DNA of 11,717 bases from the NCBI GenBank assembly GCA_002506875.1, contig DAYJ01000062.1, forward strand, positions 1 to 11,717. The letters are read 5' to 3'. Numbering within the stretch: the stretch's first letter is position 1; every line of letters starts with the position of its first letter. This document shows positions 6,401-11,717 of this stretch, piece after piece. The notes below the pieces were generated by a model. It did no database searches. It was not told where the DNA came from and was given only the letters and a program-made list of their open reading frames with translations. The stretch is from Euryarchaeota archaeon UBA40 (GTDB lineage Archaea; Thermoplasmatota; Poseidoniia; Poseidoniales; Thalassarchaeaceae). The position numbers and the translations under genes were made by a program.

Positions 6401-6801
6401 ATAAGGAGGCGAATCCCGATGCAGATGGCGATGGTATTCCTGATTACATAGAAGGATACACAAATGATACTGATGGTGACGGCACGCTTGACTATCTCGA
6501 TATTGATAGTGATGGCGATAATATCCATGATACAACTGAATGGTTTGATCAATCAGGTGCGCCAGGTGCAGACACTGATGGAGATACTGTACCTGATTAC
6601 CTAGATGATGATAGTGATGGTGACGGTATAATTGATGATGTTGAATCAGTAATCGATATTGACTCCGATGGAGATGGAAATTGGAGAGATGAAGACTCTG
6701 ATGAGGATACCTATCTAGATGAAGATGAGTGGACAGGCGATCCTAGTGCCACTCCACCTGTATCTAGTACCGATCCTTACGATCCTAATTCTCATCCTTG
6801 A
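3418..6801 (+). CDS. Large modular lipoprotein with TSP3 repeats and four copies of a cysteine-bracketed module
   Basis: A 1127-residue exported protein. Residues 1-24 are a lipoprotein signal peptide: K4 and K8, a hydrophobic core, then V-L-A-G-C with C24 as the probable lipidated cysteine. Residues about 41-68 form a thrombospondin type 3-like unit (D-A-D-G-D-G-I-L-D, then C54 and C68). Four related modules follow, with cysteine pairs C100/C292, C313/C520, C542/C747 and C762/C993. Residues about 1001-1105 are acidic TSP3-like repeats (D-G-D-G, D-S-D-G-D) expected to bind calcium. Excluding C24, all ten cysteines fall into five bracketing pairs. There is no C-terminal membrane helix or sorting signal, so N-terminal lipid is the likely anchor. 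ATG 3418 is chosen from the TATA spacing; ATG 3406 is possible. I do not recognise the module by name; adhesion or surface-layer roles are guesses. The 3' end faces the TrmJ-like gene with a 14-nt gap. Confidence 0.85.
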   Translation: MSTKVVPKALLLTLLMFVSVLAGCVGTDGELNSTDIFDLVDADGDGILDNIDDCPSTAADREVNATGCEKGADDDDELPPPTERAPTIHIGTDGDQTITCDRDKDGVNVPEVVLLSGLIDNYDTSMLDTYPNPSAELDLWHDQIPGYIGNLPGSEYDTPRVGQIVMHTFHLPYSVTGGTITDATLEMRLNYQDDGLPTAVGVTPSDTIMLRFEDTANAAWSMNIDLSATSPTAAWLDAIYFMHLDTLPAAGQTAAQGAAGSTNLISSMNSAGLLDIVVYDNQMVDYFELSLCIAPDTTNPTHDNITIGKNYECENRVNPDPDAAPYTTYNHYVMTAGINDIFAPAPPSETVSPSAALSALHNQQHPGFTLAMDYDDMNPGAHLLETFDWTSYVQNQMSTNNFASYELVDASLHSQMRGRSVESSTDDVFVLSHATNTPPSMNSPYSWWADIGTSSMNPVGSWGTHYTMYLSQMPASGGSLDMLNMVSGNVDMIPNMDYSKSLDIHIHDDQAVDYLELHLCFEEIMNPPPPPIEWNTGGSYACDTNSNTTYQTSHTAGMSDGYVQSSLDPLTNPSPSLMNWGSALMFSSTQGAASNPITQFVEFDEGVVHDDGILAHTFTNLPSDPSQGGMIITDAKLVVEFKHGVTTNYVDDLITLRFEDPTYAVTPWTAKIANPVTPNPSGYVAVLHLDELPTTGTTSLQAMAAAVASGTTTGGNVHLLSPMNALSILDVTIQDGVIVDYMQLTVCAEDITLGDDGFDGNCTTGVNTIEVYTAGFQDNFGPMIDPSISPSQAQHDFMAWSRDQASPYTITQAHNEHLLADFDGQQGVPTTNPYGQTNNDQDNRWYMHKFTGLPTDILQANLEIGMKDTGSWVDTDSMILSWFETDANGNWVEQSPNGVVPPNMWSNPSGQFSNQLVSYEFTTMTAQTTLNGYVLNLDLGNLHPSGTEFIDGPSMIGNSNPPLSLIDAINTKGWMEVLVQDDTMVDFMRLTLCRDKEANPDADGDGIPDYIEGYTNDTDGDGTLDYLDIDSDGDNIHDTTEWFDQSGAPGADTDGDTVPDYLDDDSDGDGIIDDVESVIDIDSDGDGNWRDEDSDEDTYLDEDEWTGDPSATPPVSSTDPYDPNSHP
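3715..6396 (+). repeat. Four tandem protein modules within the lipoprotein
   Basis: The four units end at bases 4293, 4977, 5658 and 6396, a period of 684, 681 and 738 bases. Each ends in a pattern close to L-D-x-x-[IV]-x-D-x-x-x-V-D-[YF]-x-x-L-x-[LV]-C and begins with a cysteine followed, in three of them, by T-A-G-x-x-D. Units 1, 3 and 4 also share an internal [HK]-[FT]-F/T-x-x-L-P...A-x-L-E/V strand pair and a later L-x-x-L-x-x-x-G stretch. Unit 2 is the most divergent. DNA identity between units is low, so these are old duplications, not recent ones. Confidence 0.75.
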
Positions 6802-6815
6802 CGGTATGATTTGTG

Positions 6816-7601
6816 TCACTCCTCTGGAGTTTCATCGTTGAGCCGGAGGTCACTCTGTGCCGCCTCCAGCGCCTCAGCAGCATCATTGAGGATTCCAAGT
6901 AGCCGATGTGCTTCGAATTGATCTGGTCCGCTCCTCATTAGCGTCCTGATTAGTTGCTCTCTTGCTCCTCTCTTCTTGCTATCATGAATTGGTAATGAAT
7001 CGGCGACTCTCGCTGCACTTTCTCGTAGTGTCCGTCTCAATATTGGATCCATAATAGAGCGTTCATCTTCAGATTCTAACTCTACATCTTGATGCATAGA
7101 ATATGCGACGACTGTAACAGCGTGAGATAGATTGAGTATTGGATAACCTTCCCAAGTTGGTATGGTTAGAAGCAAGTCACATAGGCGTAATTGGTCTTGA
7201 AGAAGGCCTATGCCCTCAGGCCCGAATACGATGGCAACACGTCCTGATAATCCCTTGAGATTCTCAATTAGATCACTAGGTGTCAGAAAATGTCTGAATT
7301 GGATTTTAGCACCTAATTCCCTCTTTCCTGAGGTTCCGATCACGAGAGATACGTCTTCCATGCATGATTCCCAATCATCGTAGGTTCCAGCATTATCGAG
7401 AACAGATTGTGCATGCTTAGCACGTTTCCTTGTTTCTTCTTCCCAATTTCCGTCATGGCCGATTACTCTGAGCTTATCGAATCCAAAGTTGAGCATACCT
7501 CTGCAAACTGCACCAATGTTTCCAGGGAACTCAGGTCGTACTAGGACGAAGACAATTTCAAGAGGGTATTCAGGAAGGTCGACGTCCAGTCGATTTCCCA
7601 C
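6816..7601 (-). CDS. trmJ: TrmJ-like SPOUT RNA 2'-O-methyltransferase (TrmH family, group 1)
   Basis: A 261-residue protein of the SpoU/TrmH class, which methylates ribose 2'-O in tRNA with S-adenosylmethionine, acting as a dimer with a knotted fold. Motif 1 is V-R-P-E-F-P-G-N-I-G-A-V (21-32) followed by N-F-G (38-40); motif 2 is F-G-P-E-G-I-G (126-132); motif 3 is I-P-T...Y-P-I-L-N-L-S-H-A-V (147-162). The G-T-S-G-K-R near 89-94 is also typical. A C-terminal helical extension (about 184-250), with E-A-H-R-L-L-G-I-L at 230-238, resembles the TrmJ tail. Archaeal TrmJ modifies position 32 of tRNA; the position here is not provable. The start is a GTG (7601-7599), supported by AGGGG at 7614-7610 with an 8-nt spacer; this site overlaps the stop codon of the S17e gene. 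It is the last gene of the ribosomal-protein operon and runs convergently into the lipoprotein gene. Confidence 0.87.
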   Translation of the reverse strand: MGNRLDVDLPEYPLEIVFVLVRPEFPGNIGAVCRGMLNFGFDKLRVIGHDGNWEEETRKRAKHAQSVLDNAGTYDDWESCMEDVSLVIGTSGKRELGAKIQFRHFLTPSDLIENLKGLSGRVAIVFGPEGIGLLQDQLRLCDLLLTIPTWEGYPILNLSHAVTVVAYSMHQDVELESEDERSIMDPILRRTLRESAARVADSLPIHDSKKRGAREQLIRTLMRSGPDQFEAHRLLGILNDAAEALEAAQSDLRLNDETPEE

Positions 7602-7612
7602 AGGGTTCGCCC

Positions 7613-7804
7613 CTAATCACGACGGCGCTGGACATATCGTGTGATGTATCCAGCAATCCAGTTCCTCATGCGCTTGTTGTATACATCGGTATACTCGTCA
7701 ACTAGGACCTTGTTGTTATCGAAATCCGAGTTGAACTTGTCCGGATACATCTCCAAAAGTAGGAGGGCTCGGGACTTGATGAATGAAGGACGGATATTGC
7801 CCAT
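7613..7804 (-). CDS. rps17e: Ribosomal protein S17e
   Basis: A 63-residue small-subunit ribosomal protein found in archaea and eukaryotes. It begins M-G-N-I-R-P-S-F-I-K and has L-L-E-x-Y-P-D-K-F (16-24), F-x-x-N-K-x-L-V-x-E and R-N-W-I-A-G-Y-I-T-R near the end, which match archaeal S17e in order and length. Its ATG overlaps the rpl31e stop by one base (TGATG), and AAGGTGAGG just upstream, within the rpl31e coding sequence, is its ribosome-binding site. Eleven nucleotides separate it from the TrmJ-like gene. Here it occupies the position after rpl31e where, as I recall, many archaea carry aIF6. Confidence 0.93.
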   Translation of the reverse strand: MGNIRPSFIKSRALLLLEMYPDKFNSDFDNNKVLVDEYTDVYNKRMRNWIAGYITRYVQRRRD

Positions 7805-8085
7805 CAGGCCTCACCTTCCTCATCTTCATCATCCATCTTGATTTCGATGGGGAATCCTTCCTCACGGGTTACTATAACCTGGATCTTACGGGGTGGCTTC
7901 TGCATGCCACGGGCCCAGATGGTGTGGTTGACAGACTCATCAATCCAAATCCTCTCCTGCTCGGTGACTTTCATGTGGCGGACAACGTGACGCTTGACTT
8001 CTTCAATCGCCCTATTTGCCCGATGGTTACGGCTGACTTTCCAAGCACCACGGAGTGGAATAGTCATTCTTCGAACATCAGCCAT
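7804..8085 (-). CDS. rpl31e: Ribosomal protein L31e
   Basis: A 93-residue large-subunit protein located near the exit tunnel. Recognisable blocks are T-I-P-L-R (8-12), R-A-N-R-A-I (22-27), V-R-H-M-K-V (35-40), I-W-A-R-G (56-60) and K-P-P-R-K-I-x-V (63-70). The C-terminus ends in an acidic tail (D-D-E-D-E-E-G-E-A), a feature often seen in euryarchaeal versions. GAGGTGA (8098-8092 on the minus strand) lies 6 nt before the ATG and contains the stop codon of rpl39e, so translation is probably coupled. It is the third gene of the ribosomal operon. Confidence 0.95.
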   Translation of the reverse strand: MADVRRMTIPLRGAWKVSRNHRANRAIEEVKRHVVRHMKVTEQERIWIDESVNHTIWARGMQKPPRKIQVIVTREEGFPIEIKMDDEDEEGEA

Positions 8086-8091
8086 TATTCA

Positions 8092-8247
8092 TCACCTCTG
8101 GAGTTTGGAACGGCGCCAATTGTGGCGCTTAGGATGGGACTGAACCTTTCGGTTGGTTCGTAGGATCACCCAAACTGGGACACGACGATTAGTCTTCGTG
8201 ACCTTGTTTAGACGGTTCTTCTTACCGAAGGTCTTGCGTGATGACAT
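8092..8247 (-). CDS. rpl39e: Ribosomal protein L39e
   Basis: A 51-residue, highly basic protein that lines the ribosomal exit tunnel in archaea and eukaryotes. The minus-strand frame from ATG 8247 to TGA 8094-8092 gives S-R-K-T-F-G-K-K-N-R-L, then R-R-V-P-V-W-V-I (21-28), T-N-R-K-V (31-35), H-P-K-R (38-41), and W-R-R-S-K-L (44-49), the standard L39e pattern at the standard length. Seven of eight lysines use AAG, fitting a highly expressed gene. GAGGTGA at 8259-8253 is 5 nt from the ATG and overlaps the stop codon of rps19e. The stop is 6 nt before rpl31e. Genes this short are often missed by automatic callers. Confidence 0.95.
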   Translation of the reverse strand: MSSRKTFGKKNRLNKVTKTNRRVPVWVILRTNRKVQSHPKRHNWRRSKLQR

Positions 8248-8257
8248 CTACTTCACC

Positions 8258-8728
8258 TCAGTATTTCCCTAGGCCTGGAGCGGCCTCTTCAGCAGACGGA
8301 CGGATTTCCTTGGATACTTGGTCAAGGAGTGACTGCCCAGCTGGAGTCACAATCCGTCCCAATTCCTTTGTTCCTGCTAGATTCTTCTTGATTACTGTGT
8401 ATCCAGAATCATCTAGTTGCTGTAGAAGAGTGCGGACGACGTTTCTAGATCCTGTCACTGCACGGTTAGGTCGGACGCCACGGTTGCGAGCTCCTCCATA
8501 CATCTGGGCGAGGTGGTTGGTGCCAATTGGGCCATGGAGGGCGACCTTTCGAAGAATGGAAGCAGCACGGCGACTCCACCAGTCTGGTTGGACAGGTGGC
8601 ATCTCTCTGTGAGTCCCGGTCTTGACAATTTCAGCCCACTCTGGGGCCTTGATGGAATCATTGGATTCCAACAGCGCTTTCACGCCTTCGATGAGGTCAC
8701 CGGCAGGAACATCACGGAAAGACGACAT
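8258..8728 (-). CDS. rps19e: Ribosomal protein S19e
   Basis: A 156-residue small-subunit protein with a winged-helix-like fold, needed in eukaryotes for late small-subunit maturation. Signatures include D-V-P-A (6-9), P-E-W-A-E-I-V-K-T-G (29-38), D-W-W-x-R-R-A-A-S-I-L-R-K-V (49-62), G-P-I-G (66-69), Y-G-G-A-R-N-R-G-V-R-P (77-87) and I-V-T-P-A-G-Q-S-L-L-D (125-135), a full-length match to archaeal S19e. The start has GGTGAT 3-4 nt upstream, and a TATA-like box lies about 40 nt upstream, so this transcript should carry a short leader with a ribosome-binding site, unlike the leaderless neighbours. It leads the operon with rpl39e, rpl31e, rps17e and the TrmJ-like gene, and is divergent from the gene at 8862. 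Confidence 0.96.
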   Translation of the reverse strand: MSSFRDVPAGDLIEGVKALLESNDSIKAPEWAEIVKTGTHREMPPVQPDWWSRRAASILRKVALHGPIGTNHLAQMYGGARNRGVRPNRAVTGSRNVVRTLLQQLDDSGYTVIKKNLAGTKELGRIVTPAGQSLLDQVSKEIRPSAEEAAPGLGKY

Positions 8729-8763
8729 CGTATCACCAAGAGCATCCCGCCGACTTTCCCCGC

Positions 8764-8772
8764 GTATATGAA
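8764..8772 (-). promoter_or_regulatory. TATA-like box of the ribosomal-protein operon
   Basis: On the minus strand the sequence reads TTCATATAC, centred about 40 nt upstream of the rps19e ATG. Transcription starting about 26 nt downstream would leave a leader of roughly 14 nt that contains the GGTGAT ribosome-binding site. The upstream A-rich BRE element is not evident. Confidence 0.4.
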
Positions 8773-8861
8773 CCCTCCCGGGTCCTTTGTCTCAGAAACG
8801 ATTGCCGGAAAGGTGTAGGTGTCAAGCGCGGATTTGAAAGCCATAGCACCGTGGCTCGGTC

Positions 8862-9680
8862 ATGCGCAGGGCGCTGGCACAGAATCCGAACATGCTTCGG
8901 ACTATCGTTGGCCTAGGTATGACCCTAATCCTAATTCTCTCTTACGCGGTCTATTCTGCGACGTTAGATTCGGGATACTATCTGGCGAAGACGTCCAATG
9001 ATGCTAGGGATGTGATGGTTGTTGATGACCCTATCAATGGGTCTTACACATTCTCAACTGAAGATGCAATATCTTGGATTAATGTCACTATTGACAATGC
9101 TCCTTTCGGATCTATAATGGAAGTCACAGCAGTGGGTGGAGTATGGTGGTACCATCCTAATCTCGGGATTGAGATGGATGACAATGTTCCATTCCAATGC
9201 TTTACTCCTGATACCCAGGATTATGAGGGGATTGCTGAGAACTGTGAAAGTTCAGCACAGCACTCGTCGAATATTGAGGATGGCACTGCGTCGATGAGAG
9301 GGATTCTCACGTCTGATTTACCCCTGTCTGGAACCTGGGCCATTCTTTCTGACAATTTGACATCTGCATCTCTAGAAGTTAATCGAACCCTTGAGGATGC
9401 TCAACTCAATCGGACTTGGACAATTAGAATCTTGGATGACACTGGTTCGCCAATGAACTCCACAGGGACTGGTGTACAGGTTGGGACGGTACATCACGAT
9501 CTGATTTCAGTTGAGCAATTCACCATTGACCCCATCACGGAATTGATCTGGAGTATGACTGCATTGGTAGGTTGCTTTGGTGTTACTCTTATTCTCCCAG
9601 TCACTTTGTATCTCGCTGCTCTGGCAAAGACGAAGAAGGCAGAAGCAGAATTATCCTCTACTTCGGATTCCGAGGAATAG
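8862..9680 (+). CDS. Two-TM surface protein of unknown function
   Basis: A 272-residue protein I do not recognise. It has a short basic N-terminus (R2, R3, R13), a first membrane helix at about 14-33, a large domain at 35-228 that should lie outside the cell, a second helix at about 229-254, and a short cytoplasmic tail (K-T-K-K followed by acidic and serine residues). The outer domain has exactly two cysteines, C113 and C128, which could form a disulfide, and six N-x-S/T sequons (N59, N74, N165, N174, N183, N199), suitable for archaeal N-glycosylation. The domain is rich in short alternating hydrophobic strands and is probably beta-rich. ATG 8862 is supported by an AT-rich box (8832-8840) centred 26 nt upstream, indicating a leaderless start; M11 (8892) is less likely. 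It is divergent from rps19e and 38 nt before the next secreted protein gene, with which it may share a role at the cell surface. Confidence 0.75.
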   Translation: MRRALAQNPNMLRTIVGLGMTLILILSYAVYSATLDSGYYLAKTSNDARDVMVVDDPINGSYTFSTEDAISWINVTIDNAPFGSIMEVTAVGGVWWYHPNLGIEMDDNVPFQCFTPDTQDYEGIAENCESSAQHSSNIEDGTASMRGILTSDLPLSGTWAILSDNLTSASLEVNRTLEDAQLNRTWTIRILDDTGSPMNSTGTGVQVGTVHHDLISVEQFTIDPITELIWSMTALVGCFGVTLILPVTLYLAALAKTKKAEAELSSTSDSEE

Positions 9681-9687
9681 CCGCGGA

Positions 9688-9697
9688 TTTCATTAAT
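9688..9697 (+). promoter_or_regulatory. Weak TATA-like box before the large secreted protein gene
   Basis: TTTCATTAAT is centred about 26 nt before ATG 9719. It is a poor match to a TATA consensus, but the distance repeats that seen at three other starts in this window, so a separate leaderless transcript is plausible. Read-through from the preceding gene is the alternative. Confidence 0.3.
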
Positions 9698-9718
9698 GCG
9701 GTGAGCCATGAAACTACG

Positions 9719-11717
9719 ATGCGTCATAGTCGGAGTCGTACGGCGCTCGCCCTCGTCGCTCTGTTTCTCATGCTACCATTGGTTCCTCTGGCTGAAGCTG
9801 TTAGCCCAAAGGCAACAGTGGATGTAAAGCCTCTAACTTTCACATCACAATACGTCTCAAGTGCGGATGCATCAGATTACAATACTCTGTCACGTACGAC
9901 GACACTTGCGAGGGCTCCTCATCTTTGGATAGTGGATGGGATGGTAGATACTCAGATGCGGATGGTGGTTGAAATCGAGAATATTGGTACTTCAAGTGCA
10001 TCAGGAGTCAATGTTGAGATTGTTGTTCTCCATGATGAGTACATCGATTTTGAATTGCATAATACGTCGGTGACCACGTCAGTATCTGCAGGAGCAACTG
10101 CCACAGTCAATGCCGTATGGACGCCGAAGTACAGTGGGAACCATACGGTACGCATCACGACTAACCATCCCCTAGATGCTAATCCACAGAACGATGAGGG
10201 ATTTGCAACAACGACAATTGGAGCAGTTTACGAACGCTGTGAATCTAACACAGCATGGTCTCGAACTAGTAATTGGTTATTGGATTCCTCAAATGCATTG
10301 AACGGAGCATCATCTTGCAGAGTTGGAGGTGTGTCCTCATCGAATTATGGTAATATGTGGACGGAGACATTGCGAAGTCCACAACTAGATTTCTCCGATG
10401 TTCATCCGAATCCGACACGTGGTTTCGGCCTCGGATTTTTCTACACGGGTAATGTTGCAACCGGGGACTCAATGCAGGTTAGCGTAAGTTCAGGTTCGAA
10501 CAAGGCGGATCTAATCCCTAATGGTGGTCTCAATGGTCTCGTGGATGGTCAGCCAACTAGCTGGCTAATCCAGCTTAGCACTGTCAATAGCGTCTCCGTC
10601 CCATGGCTCTACATTCCTCCAACAGCTCTTGGTCCTCAGACACAAATCGAGTTCAAATTCACATCAGATGCATCGGGAACAGAGGTTGGGTATTGGGTCG
10701 AAGATATTGTCATGTTTTACGACCAGAAGGCTGATGCAAGCGAATTTGGTTTGGATGCATCAGGTAGCCCTAGTGGCACTTCAAATCGAGGAGAATGGTC
10801 TGATATGTCGTTTACAGTTCGTAATACTGGGAACTTGACAGATCGCTTCACACTCGAGGCACTTGGATTGCCTGCAGGTTGGGATCATCGATTCACACAT
10901 TCTACTGGAAGTGGAGTCCTCCCAGGTACTGAGATTCAAATTGATTCAGGAGAAGTACGGACATTCAAACTCCAGACGAAACCTCCTGCTAATGCTCCAA
11001 CAGGTAGTATTCAGGGCACAATTTTGGTTCAGAGTGCTGAGGAATCAACTGTTCAAGATTCTATCACATTCAATGCTGGCGTAGCTCCAGAATATACATC
11101 TCAATGGGTCGAAGTAAGTAACTCCCCACGATGTCCTCCTGGGTCAATCTGTGACTACCGTGTCGAACTACTGAACAGTGGTGATGCGGGAGATACCTAC
11201 ACATTGACTGTTGATGATGTTTCCATGCCACAGGGGTGGTCAGTTGATTTTGATTCTAGTCAGGATACGTCTCTTGTGCTTCCTGCAGGGGGGAATGGAA
11301 CAGTTGATTTGACTGTGACTATCCCGTCAACAGCATCTCCAGGTGAAACTGGAGTAGTAGCGCTCAAGGCACAAAGTGGAGCAGACACATCTTCGATTAC
11401 TGTTCATCAACTAACCATTGAGGCCTCAATGGTCAGTGATCTACGAATCATACCTCAATGGGGCAATATGCCAACTCACATACCTCCAGGTTCAAGCCAT
11501 CTCCTTGAGTGGAATGTTGTCAATCAGGCTGAACGTCTAGATGAGGTTCGCTTCAATTGGTCTATCGAGGGTGCCCAGACCTGGCAAGTTTCTCTTTCAG
11601 GCCCTGAAAGCGCGTCAATCTCAGGAGGCGAATCTAGGGTGATGCGCATACTCCCAGAGGCTCCTTCAGATGGTCACGCACAGGACCCGTCTCCTATTAT
11701 CACACCAATTGTCACAT
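9719..11717 (+). CDS. Large secreted modular protein (CARDB-like, jelly-roll-like and NEW3-like domains), truncated by window end
   Basis: The frame is open for 666 codons to the right edge, so the C-terminus is missing. Residues 1-27 are a signal peptide: M-R-H-S-R-S-R, a hydrophobic core, then L-A-E-A with cleavage likely after A27. Residues about 68-165 resemble a CARDB/APHP-type Ig-like domain (V-V-E-I-E-N-I-G-T-S, then N-H-T-V and D-A-N-P-Q-N-D). Residues about 172-338 look like a jelly-roll or MAM-like domain with C174 and C200 and a closing G-Y-W-V-E-D-I-V-M-F, a pattern I associate with M6-peptidase accessory regions. Two NEW3-like domains follow (about 361-458 with N-T-G-N...L-P-A-G-W, and about 465-565 with N-S-G-D-A-G...M-P-Q-G-W-S-V), then the start of a third. 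No protease motif is visible. ATG 9719 fits the TATA-like box at 9688-9697; GTG 9701 is an in-frame alternative. An S-layer-associated or adhesive role is likely but unproven. Confidence 0.8.
   Translation, partial: MRHSRSRTALALVALFLMLPLVPLAEAVSPKATVDVKPLTFTSQYVSSADASDYNTLSRTTTLARAPHLWIVDGMVDTQMRMVVEIENIGTSSASGVNVEIVVLHDEYIDFELHNTSVTTSVSAGATATVNAVWTPKYSGNHTVRITTNHPLDANPQNDEGFATTTIGAVYERCESNTAWSRTSNWLLDSSNALNGASSCRVGGVSSSNYGNMWTETLRSPQLDFSDVHPNPTRGFGLGFFYTGNVATGDSMQVSVSSGSNKADLIPNGGLNGLVDGQPTSWLIQLSTVNSVSVPWLYIPPTALGPQTQIEFKFTSDASGTEVGYWVEDIVMFYDQKADASEFGLDASGSPSGTSNRGEWSDMSFTVRNTGNLTDRFTLEALGLPAGWDHRFTHSTGSGVLPGTEIQIDSGEVRTFKLQTKPPANAPTGSIQGTILVQSAEESTVQDSITFNAGVAPEYTSQWVEVSNSPRCPPGSICDYRVELLNSGDAGDTYTLTVDDVSMPQGWSVDFDSSQDTSLVLPAGGNGTVDLTVTIPSTASPGETGVVALKAQSGADTSSITVHQLTIEASMVSDLRIIPQWGNMPTHIPPGSSHLLEWNVVNQAERLDEVRFNWSIEGAQTWQVSLSGPESASISGGESRVMRILPEAPSDGHAQDPSPIITPIVT

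Noticed and set aside
8238..8818. Plus-strand frames opposite rps19e and rpl39e
   Set aside because: The minus strand encodes unmistakable ribosomal proteins with matching ribosome-binding sites; the plus-strand frames show no known pattern.

Overview
The window looks like genomic DNA of a mesophilic euryarchaeote, most probably a Marine Group II (Poseidoniales, Thermoplasmatota) type organism. Direct support is a cluster of archaeal/eukaryal-type ribosomal proteins (S19e, L39e, L31e, S17e), several AT-rich boxes centred about 26-27 nt upstream of start codons (archaeal promoter geometry, leaderless transcripts), and large exported proteins with thrombospondin type 3, CARDB-like and NEW3-like modules. 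The lineage assignment is inference; the domain Archaea is secure.

Layout, left to right. (1) 1-281, +: C-terminal end of an ABC-2/NatB-type permease. (2) 334-3364, +: a tightly packed operon of six genes: a 58-residue ribbon-helix-helix (RHH) protein, folE, queE, queC, msrB, queD. FolE, QueD, QueE and QueC together convert GTP to preQ0, the precursor of the archaeosine base at position 15 of archaeal tRNA, so the whole preQ0 route is encoded here. The RHH gene comes first and an 11-bp-spaced set of inverted half-sites lies over its promoter, which suggests autoregulation of the operon. QueC is odd: all four cysteines of its usual zinc site are replaced. MsrB, a methionine sulfoxide reductase, is inserted between queC and queD. 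(3) 3418-6801, +: a 1127-residue lipoprotein with four copies of a ~190-230 residue module, each bracketed by a cysteine pair, and flanked at both ends by TSP3 calcium-binding-like repeats. (4) 8728-6816, -: rps19e-rpl39e-rpl31e-rps17e followed by a TrmJ-like SPOUT RNA methyltransferase, with overlapping or nearly overlapping junctions. (5) 8862-9680, +: a two-TM surface protein of unknown function with six N-glycosylation sequons. (6) 9719 to the right edge, +: start of a large secreted protein (signal peptide, CARDB-like, jelly-roll-like and NEW3-like modules), cut by the window end.

Theme: translation and tRNA modification (preQ0 operon, ribosomal proteins, TrmJ-like enzyme) alternates with cell-surface proteins. 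I see no rRNA, tRNA, CRISPR array, insertion sequence or phage gene. No gene-free stretch exceeds about 135 bases.
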